Source: Chrysoperla carnea
Lineage: Eukaryota; Arthropoda; Insecta; Neuroptera; Chrysopidae
Direction of reading: 5' to 3'
Length of the DNA: 64,000 nt
NCBI RefSeq assembly: GCF_905475395.1
Contig: NC_058342.1
Span: 30,896,140 to 30,960,139, forward strand
The notes under the pieces were generated by a model. That model saw only the letters and a list, made by a program, of their open reading frames with translations. It was not told where the DNA came from and ran no database searches. The position numbers and the translations under genes were made by a program. Positions 10,421-22,400 of this stretch are shown piece after piece; within the stretch, counting starts at the first letter, position 1, and each line of letters starts with the position of its first letter.

Positions 10421-13400
10421 ACTACGGTACGGAAATGTGGCTTCTGTTTGATTTGCCGTCACTTGCCGTGTCAATGAAGCTGAGTTCTAAGAATAACTTA
10501 TGAAGAAATATGATTAAAGAAAGCTCATAGCCAAAGAAATATGGTACAAGAATTCTTATTGGATGATCGTAAAACGCATCAATTTCGCGTTGTATCGCGA
10601 ATTTTATGAGCCGCGTATAATATGCAAGATGAGCCGGTATGTAAGTTACATGAACAATGGTTGGGCCAAGCGAACGCCGGTTGGGCTAATGTTCAAAAAA
10701 TATGTCATGCGCAAAACGAGACGCGTTTCACAGTCTCGTATCGGCTTATGTTGTTTCCTTTACGCTATGATTTTATGTGTGTTTGATCAGGATTTGATAG
10801 TTTTATAAATGTTTTTTGGACTCATGTTGTAAGTTAAAATTGTAAGTCCCCTTGCTTTGTAATGTGTTTTTTTCTATGACTTGAGCATATGTACTAAGAG
10901 AAGAAGGGTGCATGAAAAAAATAAAACAATTGAATAGAGAGAGTCCTGGTTGACTTTTGCAGACCATAAACTTGATTTTGAAAGTTGATAACTAAAGAAT
11001 ACGGGCAAATATAAAGCTCATCAGTTTATTTTTTGAGTTTGGAGTTTGGGGTAAACGAAAAATTAACTTATTAGCTTCTATATGTATTCCCCAGAGTTTC
11101 ACTCAATGTCATCGAAATTCAATTTCCTATAAAAAAATAGTGAAAGTTATATTATTTTTTCATGAATTCAACATTTCCTAATTTGAACGCCAGATGTCAG
11201 AATGATATGCATTGTGGAGTGAATTTTTTGAATAGTATGTATCCTCAAGTTCAATTTTTTGGTATAATTTTAATTCACTATTTAAAATTTTTATGATTAT
11301 ATTAAAATTTATAAAAACAAAACAAGAATTATTGTAGAGGAGTATATTTCAATAAATATGTTCTATTTTTTTAATAAAACCAATTGTCTAGTTTTTATTT
11401 TAATTCTTTGATGGTGATTCTTCCTTTCCAATTTATTTCTACAGTCAAAATCTGTTATAACGACATTGACGGGATTTGCATATGAAAGTTTCTTTTTTCA
11501 ACAACAATGGCTCTGGAAGTCGTGTATTGTTTATTAACAAACATCAAAATAAAACCTGCTGTACACGACATAAAGAGCCTACTGAATCGATTATAGTACT
11601 TCTAAACTCAAGTCCAAATTTGGTGGGTTTGGAAAAATCTATTAGTCTACTGAGCTCATACCACACGTTTTTTTGAAACGAACGCCTTCCAAATTTAACA
11701 CTCCAGGCATTGATAAGCCATCTTTCTTTTTTCGAAAAAATACATAGCGAGTTCTAAATTTACGGAAAAAAAACGTGTATTAAAATAGGGTGCTGTTTTG
11801 GATTGCTTCAAGTATTTAGTGTATTCGTAGTAAGTAACAGGCAGTATAAAAAAACCGATCACTTTTTTAGACTACGCATTTTCTACGATCATGTTTCAAG
11901 TAGTTGAAACTGTATCGTGTATAGCAGGCTTAACAGACAAAAAAAAGATAACAGATGATTGGTTTTTGTCACATGGACGATGACATTTAACGATTCCCAA
12001 TGAATAATTATAATTTTGTTTACAACTTTTTATTTTTCAAATAAAATAATATTTATTATTATCCAAATATTTGAAAATTATTTACCCTGATAACATAAAA
12101 ATCTCAAATAAAGAGTAACCCTAATGAAAAATACAAAAAAAAAAAAATCAAACCATAATAAAAATTCGATATAGGTACAAATTATGAGCGAAAATTTTTA
12201 ATATTTCTCTCAGAAACACGATTTTGTATTTGCATTCAACATGAAATCATTGTAAAATTCAGTACTTAAAGTTGCCTAACATAATAATTCCTATCGATTA
12301 CCTCTTTTTTCGAATTTGAGTGAATTTAACGGCAGAAGTTTCTAGTGAGTCATTTCATCGGAACAACAATGTGGAAGTTTTTGTGATTTGTGTGAACAGA
12401 AAAAAAGTTTGTGTTTATTTTTTTGGTACCGTGTAATTAAAATTGTAAGTACAAAATTTTTTTTGGAAATTTTTTTATCACAAATATGGATTAGTTATGC
12501 ATAACCTATAAAAAAAAGTTTACCGTAGTAAAAAATTTATTGTTTATTTTATTTTTTTTCGATAAAATTCCTTATTTATTGTACTTTTCAACTTGATCTT
12601 GAAATATTTAATTTATGTTTTAATTATTTGGTAATCTTTTTTCAAAGGTAATAAATTTGCATTCCTTTTTTTAAATAATAAGCAAATATTTGTACATGTG
12701 CAAAAAAAGTTGTTTTTTTTGTATTCAGGTCAAATTTGCATAATTTGTTTTGTAAATTAAATATTATTTTTCAGTTGTGGCGTCAGCCTGTCAGTTGTTT
12801 TTGTTCAAAAGTTTTCTTAATACCCGAATATTATTGATCAATTAGTCCGGCGGACAGGCAAGATGTTTTGTTTAAAATTTCTCTGATGATTTTGAGTTTT
12901 TCCTTAAAAATACTGTTTATGATTTTGATCAAATTTTATGAGAAAATTTTTCTTGTGGTGGTTGATAAAGCAAATTGCATTGCTTCTGTCAAAAATATTC
13001 TGAATATTGGATTCAAACAAAAAGAGATGCAATTCCATAATGCGTTGATTTAAAATGGATTGAAATGGTCATCCAAAATTTTAATTGGTTCAATTATTGA
13101 AAATTTGATACACCAATAATTGGTAATTTTATAAATCTATCAATTATTTGTTCAATGAGGTTGAATAATTGAAATTTATCGGTTTTTTGTGAAGGAAATT
13201 CGTTCTGGTTTTAGAATATTAGTGATTTATATTTTCCTACTTTCCTTTCATGTGAGCAGAAGTCAACTTGACGCAAATCAGATAATTCTACCCCGAAACG
13301 AGTTTTTGTTTTGGAATTTGATAAAAATCGGCATATAAGGTAATTTTGACCCGGAAACTACAGAAATCCAATGTTTTTGACGATTAGAAAAACAGTTTGC

Positions 13401-14659
13401 GAAATAATCGATTCGAGAAATCGTTCTACGTATGGAATTTTGAGGTATATTTCAAAAGCTATACATCCAATCGTTAAATGAATCCAATATTTGCATTTTT
13501 GGGTCAATATTACCCCATATTCAGAGGTTTATAGAAATTTTAACAAAAATCCAGTTCTTTTGACTAGTAGGTAATAAATCGATTTGAGAAATCGTCTTTG
13601 TTATATGAGATTTACGATTGAAAACAAAAATTTTCCTAAAATTTAATGCGATTTGTTTTAAGTATTTTTGAATCACGTTGCGTTTTTCCATTTTTTTCCC
13701 TTGATTATAGTATTCTTAACAATTAAGATTTCTTTAATCATGAACAACTTTACCTTGACGTAAAAATTATCAAAACTTAAATATTTCTTGGTTAATAAAA
13801 TTTTTATTATGTTTAATAAAAATTAAGACGTATTTGCATTGTGTCACAGAATCAATTATTACTGAAATAATATAAAAAACACGTGAGAAGCAGAGCTCCA
13901 TCACTAACGTCATATTTCTCCCTCATTATTTTTTTTTATATTATTAAAAGGTTCGTTTGATATTTTTGTTTCCAAGAAACATTCAATATACCTTCATTCT
14001 TTTAGAGATCGCCCATGCCAATTTACACAATTTAAATGAAATGGATGACATTATTTTAATTATTAATGTCATAATTTTTCAGTTTATTTTTAATAATTTA
14101 ATCCAAAATTTATTGATTTTTATTTACATAAAGTATCATTAATTCGATAAAGTTATTTTGAAAGTTTTTACCAAAATATAACCTTCTAAATAATTGAGGA
14201 CGATTTTATAGTGGAGCAGATACGAACGTGTCCATCGGGAAAATATTTCAGATTTAATGTCTATGAATAGTCACGTTCGAAAGATTGTATAATTTAAAAA
14301 AAAATTAAATTAAAGATTATATATTAAGAAATTTTGGACTGAGAATTGACAATTGCTTAATTTACCAAATCCGTTGCCGAAAATTAAAGAAGGTAATCGA
14401 TTGAATACAATTTCTAGGCAATATTACATGCACGTTTTGAAAGTTGTCTACTAAAATAAATTGTACTGTTTTGGGTAAAAGTTGTTTCTAATACACATCA
14501 ATTTTTATTTTTAAATTAAAGCTATTTTCGATTCTACTTTCAACAATCTACTTTCGATTCGATTATGGCCAAAATTTTGACTTCTGCTACTGTCACACAG
14601 GAAGTGTTAAATAGATGCTTCAGGATGCTGAAACATTAGGAAACATTTTGGTTTAGGTG
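10421..14659. other. No gene supported
   Basis: Long AT-rich stretch. Items seen are a lone pogo-type end near 11444 (cagtcaaaatctgttataac), a leader-like segment around 12250-12445 that ends in a GTAAGT donor (weak), and 13290-13560, which shares taaggtaattttgacc with the tandem repeat at 45.5 kb. The short open frames show no recognisable protein. Confidence 0.4.
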
Positions 14660-14882
14660 TTCATAAATTGTATAGCGTGTTCAGGACGTGAAAGGTGAGG
14701 TCGAGTTCGTAATTGAGCAACATAGATCAAGTGGGTCTTGGGTCCATAGGACCCATCTTGTAAATCGTTAGAGATAAAACAAAAGTTTAAATGTAAAAAA
14801 TGTTTCTTATTAAAAAATTAACAACTTTTGTTTGAAACATTTTTTCGTAAACATCACTGTTTACCTGTGACGTCCCAAATTA
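14660..14882 (-). repeat. Dispersed repeat family A, fragment
   Basis: Contains ggacgtgaaaggtgaggtcg, gtgggtcttgggtccatagg and aacttttgtttgaaacattt, landmarks shared in the same order with the copies at 29056, 61805 and others. Only the middle third of the element is present. Confidence 0.75.
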
Positions 14883-14888
14883 CACGAT

Positions 14889-14935
14889 TTTATTATTATT
14901 ATTATTATTTTATTATTATTAGTATTATTATTATA
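14889..14935. repeat. (ATT)n microsatellite
   Basis: An interrupted run of att triplets directly following the family A fragment. Confidence 0.8.
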
Positions 14936-15318
14936 GTCTTTCTTAGTATTAAGGTCCGCCTTCTCATTTATATTAAATCTTAATCGTACCTAGGCAAAAA
15001 TTTTTATTTTTCAAATAACAAATTTCAGACAAAAATTTAAAGTTACACATTCTTCATTTTCTTCTTAAGTTTTACATGGAAATGTGTTGTTGAACCTGAA
15101 GAGTTTAAATAAGATAAATTTAGTATTTTGATGCGCTATTTTAATAGTATTCTAAAAAGTTCGACTCGGAGCAAGAACGCCGTCAAGTGGGGAAGATAAA
15201 CAGGAGAGGGCAGTTGGATGAAAGAAGTGATCGTTTGACTTTAATTTTTGGCAAAAACCATGGACCTACACCTATTATTGTTTTTATGTGCTAGCGGATA
15301 GAAAAATAGACGGATATA

Positions 15319-15638
15319 CAGCGTGTTCTGTTATTGATAGCAGAAAATTATACCAGTAAATTAAGCTTATCAAGGCAAATGGAAAAACTCTTTACTAAAT
15401 TTCGATCTGAGGCCTGATTCAATTATTGTTTTATGATAGTCCCCTCTATATTCTAAAGGGACACCTACTACTTTAATGAATTCGGTAGGTCTGTGAATTT
15501 ATAAATCATTCTTTTTTCCCCATAGCTATATCTCCCGAATCAGGCATCAGATCGAAATTTGGTAAAGAGCTTTTTCATTTGTCTTGATAAGCTTAATTTA
15601 CTGGTATAACTTTCTACTATCAATAACTGAACACCCTG
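15319..15638. mobile_element. MITE, about 105-bp inverted arms, TA flanks
   Basis: Left cagcgtgttctgttattgat and right atcaataactgaacaccctg are inverted. The arms stay similar inward through agcttatcaagg-aaatgg and aaatttcgatctga. TA lies on both sides. It is 320 bp and non-coding, and sits just beyond the 3' end of the lectin gene. A second, interrupted copy is at 60660-61152. Confidence 0.75.
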
Positions 15639-15721
15639 TATAGCAAAAAAACTGATTATATTATTTTACTGATTAATATTTCTAGTCTTTATAAAAATTT
15701 TAAAAACTTACTGTGCAAGAT

Positions 15722-16474
15722 TTAACATTTTGTGTCGATTTCAGATTCACACACAAATGGTTCATCAAAATGACATACAAAATTGTACAAACCAATACTG
15801 CTAGGTTCTACAAAGAGGGCTCCACATTGTTCATAGGGTTCATTATCAGGTTGACCTATTCCCCAATGAGTGTATTCTGAGTAGCTTGTGTCTCTTCCTG
15901 TAAAATAAATTTTATAAATCGAAACGGTAAAAATTTCTTACCGTGTATAATCAAGAACTGAATTAATAATCATTGACCATCATGGCTAAGATTAAGGTCA
16001 AATTCAAGGCCACTATTAGATTGTACGGTCGAAATCCTACAACTTTTGTCTTAGTAATTCTTTTTATAATCATTTTCTAAAATTCAGAGGGAGTCTCGAA
16101 CTTTTTGAGCATCATGTATATAATTTGTCAAATGCTTTAACGTTGAGAAACTGCTCGTTTCAGAATTTAACAAAAAACTAATTTGCTCGATCTGACCTAT
16201 TACCTTTTGCTTAAAAAAATTAATACATACCATCAATTGTAACCCATTCGCCAAGTTTGAAAAAGTCATGATACCCAACAAAGATATAATCGTCTAAGGT
16301 GGCACCAATTACATTTCCGTATAAGTTGGCGATAAATGATTCTTCTTCCACGGAATTAATTATTGTTAAATGCGCTCCTTCACTCTCACAAACGCGTCGT
16401 GCTTTTACCCATGTCGTTGCATTGTTGTGAAATTTATATAAGCTACCGTTATGGCTTATGTAATCTTGATGAGT
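15722..16474 (-). other. C-type lectin domain 3 and C-terminus
   Basis: Exons 16474-16231 and 15897-15722. Motifs are ARRVCESEGAHLTII, FVGYHDFF, GIGQPDNEPYEQCGAL, LYNFVCHFDEPFVCE. This domain has diverged: the LDD of CTLD1 and CTLD2 is LYN, so the second half of the calcium/sugar site is altered. The chain ends ESEIDTKC, an additional unpaired-looking Cys as last residue, which might allow disulphide-linked dimers. A GTAAGT lies six bases after the stop codon. Confidence 0.9.
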
Positions 16475-19400
16475 CTATAAAAAGTTATTGAATTGTAAAG
16501 ATAGAATATTCAGATCTAGGGAGGATACCTCCTTTGACTTAACAGTCCTCTCGGTAGGATCATAAACAGCAAGTTTCTGAGATAACATTAGGGTATTCTA
16601 CTATTTTTGAAAAAGTACCTCAAAATGTTGATTTTGCTAATAAAAAGCCACCAAAAATTTATTTCGGAAAAATACACAAACTTTCTTGCCAAAAACTTGA
16701 ATTTTAAACCTTTTTCAAACTGTCAAAAACACGGGCATCCAATTTGATGACGTAATATCGGTATCATTATTCGAAATAACACAAATAAGTTTGACAGATA
16801 CATTCATAGACATCTGATTATAATAAATATAAATACTTATTATCTATGTATATATTATACCCAGCTCTCTACACTGAACTAACTGATGGTGTATGACTCA
16901 TACCGATATGACATCACAGCCTTGCACGCGTTTTAGGTCACATGATATACAGTTTAAAAATTACGATTTTTAATTTTAATATTTTAAAAGAAAAATGTAC
17001 TTTTATGACTTGAAATCAGAATATTTAAGTATATTTTTACATAAATTTTTTCTTTTTTCAAATTTCATAATTTATTTTTGACTAACGATAATACCCTATT
17101 GAAAAAATTGATCCGGAATAGCAACCCTTATATACGATTTTATTCAATATCTTAGAAATTGTTCGACAAGACGAATATTTTGTTTGTTTTTTTCAAGCCA
17201 AAATGATTCTAGAAAACGATTTGTATCCAAATCGTACCCAAAATAATTTTTCCCAATTTTTTTAAGGGGTTGTCATTTCAAATAAATGAGTTGGGATCAT
17301 ATTTAGATAAGACTTCACTTTTTTCTTCAAATCGAACGATCGAATCAAAATACTAATCAAAAACTTACACCTTAGGATATGGGAAATTGGTAGTAAAATC
17401 TTATTCATTATTATTGGATTAGTTACACTTACCTTCTCGATTGGCACATCAGTCTATAAAATAAATTTTTTCAATTAGAAAAGTTTCTGATAGTATTTCA
17501 AGCTTTTATGCTAATTTACAGAATGTACTTTTCTAAACAGTTTTATTTGAGCTTGATTAATAAATCTTTACTTACTGTGGTCGGAATTGTAGGTGTAGTT
17601 GGATTTTTGGTGGGGTTTGTAGTCGACTCTGTGGGAGTTGTGTGTTTTCCTGTGGTATTTGTTGTCTGATTTTCGGGAGTATTCGGTACTGTGGGAGTAG
17701 TGTTTTCAACTGTGGTTCCTTCTGTTGTAGGCTATAACAAAAATGTTTTGAATTGGTGCTCAAAAAGGGAAACATCTCTCTTAAGATACTGATCGGAAAA
17801 AGAGATAAAATTAACATTTTTAATTCTTTTAGTAATTATACTTTTAGTAATTTAGTAAAAGCTTGAAGCGCTCAATTTAAAATATCAAAAATGGATCGAA
17901 ACGCTTCATCTACTCCACATTAAAATATCAAGACTGAATCGGAACGCCTAATTATTTCTCAATTCTTGATATTAAGCGCCTCAAGCTTTTGCTTTTGTCA
18001 GAAATTTCTACTTACTTTAGAATTTCCATTATTTTCAGTTTTGTTCGAAACTTCGTTACCGTTTGACATTTCACATACAAAAGGCTCGTTATATTGGCAA
18101 ACGTAATCATCTAAACCAACGACTTCGCCTATAGATAATGCTGCACAGTTTTCATAGGGTAAACTGTTATCAGGTTGGCCTGGTGCCCAATGCATGTATC
18201 CAATTTTTTTAGCCGATTGACCTAGAAATTAATGTTAATTGTTTAGAAGTTTACTAAATTTTAATTAGAATTTGAAAAATTCATATATACCGTCAATTGT
18301 AAGCCACTGTCCTGGTCTGAAAAAGTCATGATATCCAACAAAAATAACATTAGGATGGAATGCCCCAAATACAGCTTTATCATTGTATAAACTAGCAATA
18401 AAAGCTTCTTCTTCATGGGAATTAATAATTGCTAAATAACCACCTTCGTTTTCGCAAATGTCTCGTGCATCTGACCATATTGTAGCATTGCTGTGGAATT
18501 TATACAACTTTTCTCCGAAGGAAGCGTAGCCTTTAGGAATATGCTAAAAATTATATAAAACCATAAGTAACATTTTATTGGCTGAAGTTAATATGTTCTG
18601 TCCCGAAATAGAGTCCATCATGATTGTTTTAACCTGAAGTGATAAGGTCTTAAAATATATGTACTTCAAGCAAGTCAGAAACAAATTGTAGTTAAGTATC
18701 GCATATTTCGAATTTAGGTTTACAAATGGCTTTTGGTTAACAATGAATTCTTACTTACATTGGAATTGGTATTATTTGAATTGTCGCCTGGATTAGTGAC
18801 CTGTAGCAAAATAATTTCAAATATTAAAGAAGATTTTTCTAAGTAATTACTTAAATTACTGATTGGCCAAGATTTAGCTTTACAAATGGTTTTTAGTCTA
18901 TAATTAATTCCTACTTACATTGGAATTGGTATCATTTGTTGGATTTCCATTGGAATTCTCGTCTGGATTAGTAGTCTGTAGCAAAATTATTTTAAATATT
19001 AAATTAAGTTTTTCTAAGTAATAAGTTAATTACTGATTTGTCAAAATTTAGCTTTACAAATGGTTTTTAGTCTATAATTAATTCCTACTTACATTGGAAT
19101 TGGTATCATTTGTTGGATTTCCATTGGAATTCTCGTCTGGATTAGTAGTCTGTAGCAAAATTATTTCAAATATTAAATTAAGTTTTTCTAAGTAATAAGT
19201 TAATTACTGATTTGTCAAAATTTAGCTTTACAAATGGCTTATAGTCTATAATTAATTCCTACTTACATTGGAAGTGGTGTTATTTGTTGGATTTCCATTG
19301 GAATTCTCGTCTGGATTAGTAGTCTGTAGCAAAATTATTTCAAATATCAAATTAAGTTTTTCTAAGTAATAAGTTAATTACTGATTTGTCAAAATTTAGC

Positions 19401-22400
19401 TTTACAAATGGTTTTTAGTCTATAATTAATTCCTACTTACATTGGTGTTGGTATCATTTGTTGGATTTCCATTGGAATTCTCGTCTGGGTTAGTAGTCTG
19501 TAGCAAAATTATTTCAAATATTAAATTAAGATTTTCTAAGTAATAAGTTAATTACTGATTTGTCAAAATTTAGCTTTACAAATGGTTTTTAGTCTATAAT
19601 TAATTCCTACTTACATTGGAATTGGTATCATTTGTTGGATTTCCATTGGAATTCTCGTCTGGATTAGTAGTCTGTAGCAAAATTATTTCAAATATTAAAT
19701 TAAGTTTTTCTAAGTAATAAGTTAATTACTGATTTGTCAAAATTTAGCTTTACAAATGGCTTATAATCTATAATTAATTCCTACTTACATTGGAAGTGGT
19801 GTTATTTGTTGGATTTCCATTGGAATTCTCGTCTGGATTAGTAGTCTGTAGCAAAATTATTTCAAATATTAAATTAAGTTTTTCTAAGTAATAAGTTAAT
19901 TACTGATTTGTCAAAATTTAGCTTTACAAATGGTTTTTAGTCTATAATTAATTCCTACTTACATTGGAATTGGTATCATTTGTTGGATTTCCATTGGAAT
20001 TCTCGTCTGGATTAGTAGTCTGTAGCAAAATTATTTCAAATATTAAATTAAGTTTTTCTAAGTAATAAGTTAATTACTGATTTGTCAAAATTTAGCTTTA
20101 CAAATGGTTTTTAGTCTATAATTAAATCCTACTTACATTGGAATTGGTATCATTTGTTGGATTTCCATTGGAATTCTCGTCTGGATTAGTAGTCTGTAGC
20201 AAAATTATTTCAAATATTAAATTAAGTTTTTCTAAGTAATAAGTTAATTACTGATTTGTCAAAATTTAGCTTTACAAATGGTTTTTAGTCTATAATTAAT
20301 TCCTACTTACATTGGAAGTGGTGTTATTTGTTGGATTTCCATTGGAATTCTCGTCTGGATTAGTATTCTGTAAAAAAATTATTTCAAATATTAAAGAAGG
20401 TTTTTCTAAGTAATTAGTTAATTACTGATTGGTCAAGATTAAGCTTTACAAGTGGCTTTTAGTATACAATTTATTCTTACTTACGTTGGAATTGTTTTTA
20501 TTTGAGTTGCCGCCTGGATTGGTTTTCTGTGGACAAATTATTTCAAATATTAAAGAAGTTTTTTTCTAAGTAATTAGTTAATTACTGATTGGTCAAGATT
20601 AAGCTTTACAAGTGGCTTTTAGTATACAATTTATTCTTACTTACATTGGAATTGTTTTTATTTGAGTTGCCGCCTGGATTGGTTTTCTGTGGACAAATTT
20701 AATCAAATATTAAAGAAGTTTTTTTCTAAGTAATTAGTTAATTACTGATTGGTCAAGATTAAGCTTTACAAGTGGCTTTTAGTATACAATTTATTCTTAC
20801 TTACATTGGAATTGTTTTTATTTGAGTTGCCGCCTGGATTGGTTTTCTGTGGACAAATTTAATCAAATATTAAAGAAGTTTTTTTCTAAGTAATTAGTTA
20901 ATTACTGATTGGTCAAGATTAAGCTTTACAAGTGGCTTTTAGTATACAATTTATTCTTACTTACATTGGAATTGTTTTTATTTGAGTTGCCGCCTGGATT
21001 GGTTTTCTGTGGACAAATTATTTCAAATATTAAAGAAGTTTTTTCTAAGTAATTTGTTAATTACTGATTGGTTAAGATTAAGCTTTACAATTGGCTTTTA
21101 GTATACAATTTATTCTTACTTACGTTGGAATTGTTTTTATTTGAATTGCCGCCTGGATTGGTTTTCTGTGGACAAATTATTTCAAATATTAAAGAAGTTT
21201 TTTTCTAAGTAATAAGTTAATTACTGATTGGTCAAGATTTAGCTTTACAAATGGCTTTTAGTCTACAATTAATTCTTACTTACGTTGGAATTGGTATTAT
21301 TTGCATTGCCGCCTGGATTAGTATTCTGTAACAAAATTATTTCAAATATTAAAGAAGGTTTTTCTAAGTTATTACCTACTGATTATTCGAAATCAAACTA
21401 TTAAAAATTATTTTAGCCAAAAAAATATGTATAAGGAATTTCTGAGTAATTATGGATTATTCGAAACAGAATGTTTTCAGTCTAAGAGTTATTCATACGT
21501 ACATTGGGAATAGTGGTATTTTGTCCATGTCTTTTAGTTTGGGACTTCGAATTAAAATTTTTTTTTGTAATAATACTGACTTTTAACTCATAGCAAATCT
21601 TACTTACAATTTGGTTACCGCTTTCAGGATATTCCTGACTGTTTGATATTTCACATATAAAAGGTTCATTAAACTGGCACACATAATCATCTAAACCTTC
21701 AGTGTTGGCATCCCCTATAGCTAATGCTGCGCAATTTTCATAGGGCAGGGTGTTGTCTGGCTGCCCGGGTGCCCAATGCATGTAACTCAATTTGCTCACA
21801 GATTTACCTTTAAATTAAAGAATTCAATATGTTTATTATTATCAAAGGATTTGAAAAATTAGGATATACCATCAATTGTAAGCCATTGTCCTGGTCTGAA
21901 AAAGTCATGATATCCAACAAATATTACATTGGGTCGGAATGCCCCAAATACTTTTTTGTCGCTGTATAGACCTGCGATGAAAGTTTCTTCTTCATGGGAA
22001 TTAATAATTGCTAAATAACCACCTTCTTTTTCACAAATGTCTCGTGCTTCTGGCCATATTGTTGCATTGCTGTGGAATTTATACAAGCCGTTGCCAAATG
22101 ATACGTAACCTTGAGGAAGCTACAATATAGAAATTATTTTAAATATTAGAATTTTCGGATAACTAATTATGTGGAATTATTTCTACTTACTGTGGAAGTA
22201 GTATTTTTGTTATCACTTCCGTCTGAGGGTTTGCTTAAAGAAGTTGTGGGATTCACCGTAGGTGCGCCTGTGGTAGCTTGTTCTTTTCGAGTTGTGGACA
22301 TATGTTCTTGGGTAGTTTGTTCTGTGGAAGTTTGTGGTTTAGGAGTTTTGGAAACATTTTCTTGAGTAGTTTGTTCTGTCGAAGTTTTTTGTTTGCCAGT

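Noticed and set aside
10563..10808. 81-codon plus-strand open frame
   Set aside because: No recognisable domain, no splice or promoter context, and directly beside a fold-back element; probably chance.
12240..12445. Possible 5' exon ending in GTAAGT
   Set aside because: The Inr-like TCAGTA lacks a DPE or TATA at proper spacing and no coding exon follows, so it is too weak to list as a gene.
18759..21544. CRISPR-like array of regular repeats and spacers
   Set aside because: The regular spacing comes from exon-intron units with eukaryotic splice sites. Both parts are repeated, and the genome is insect.
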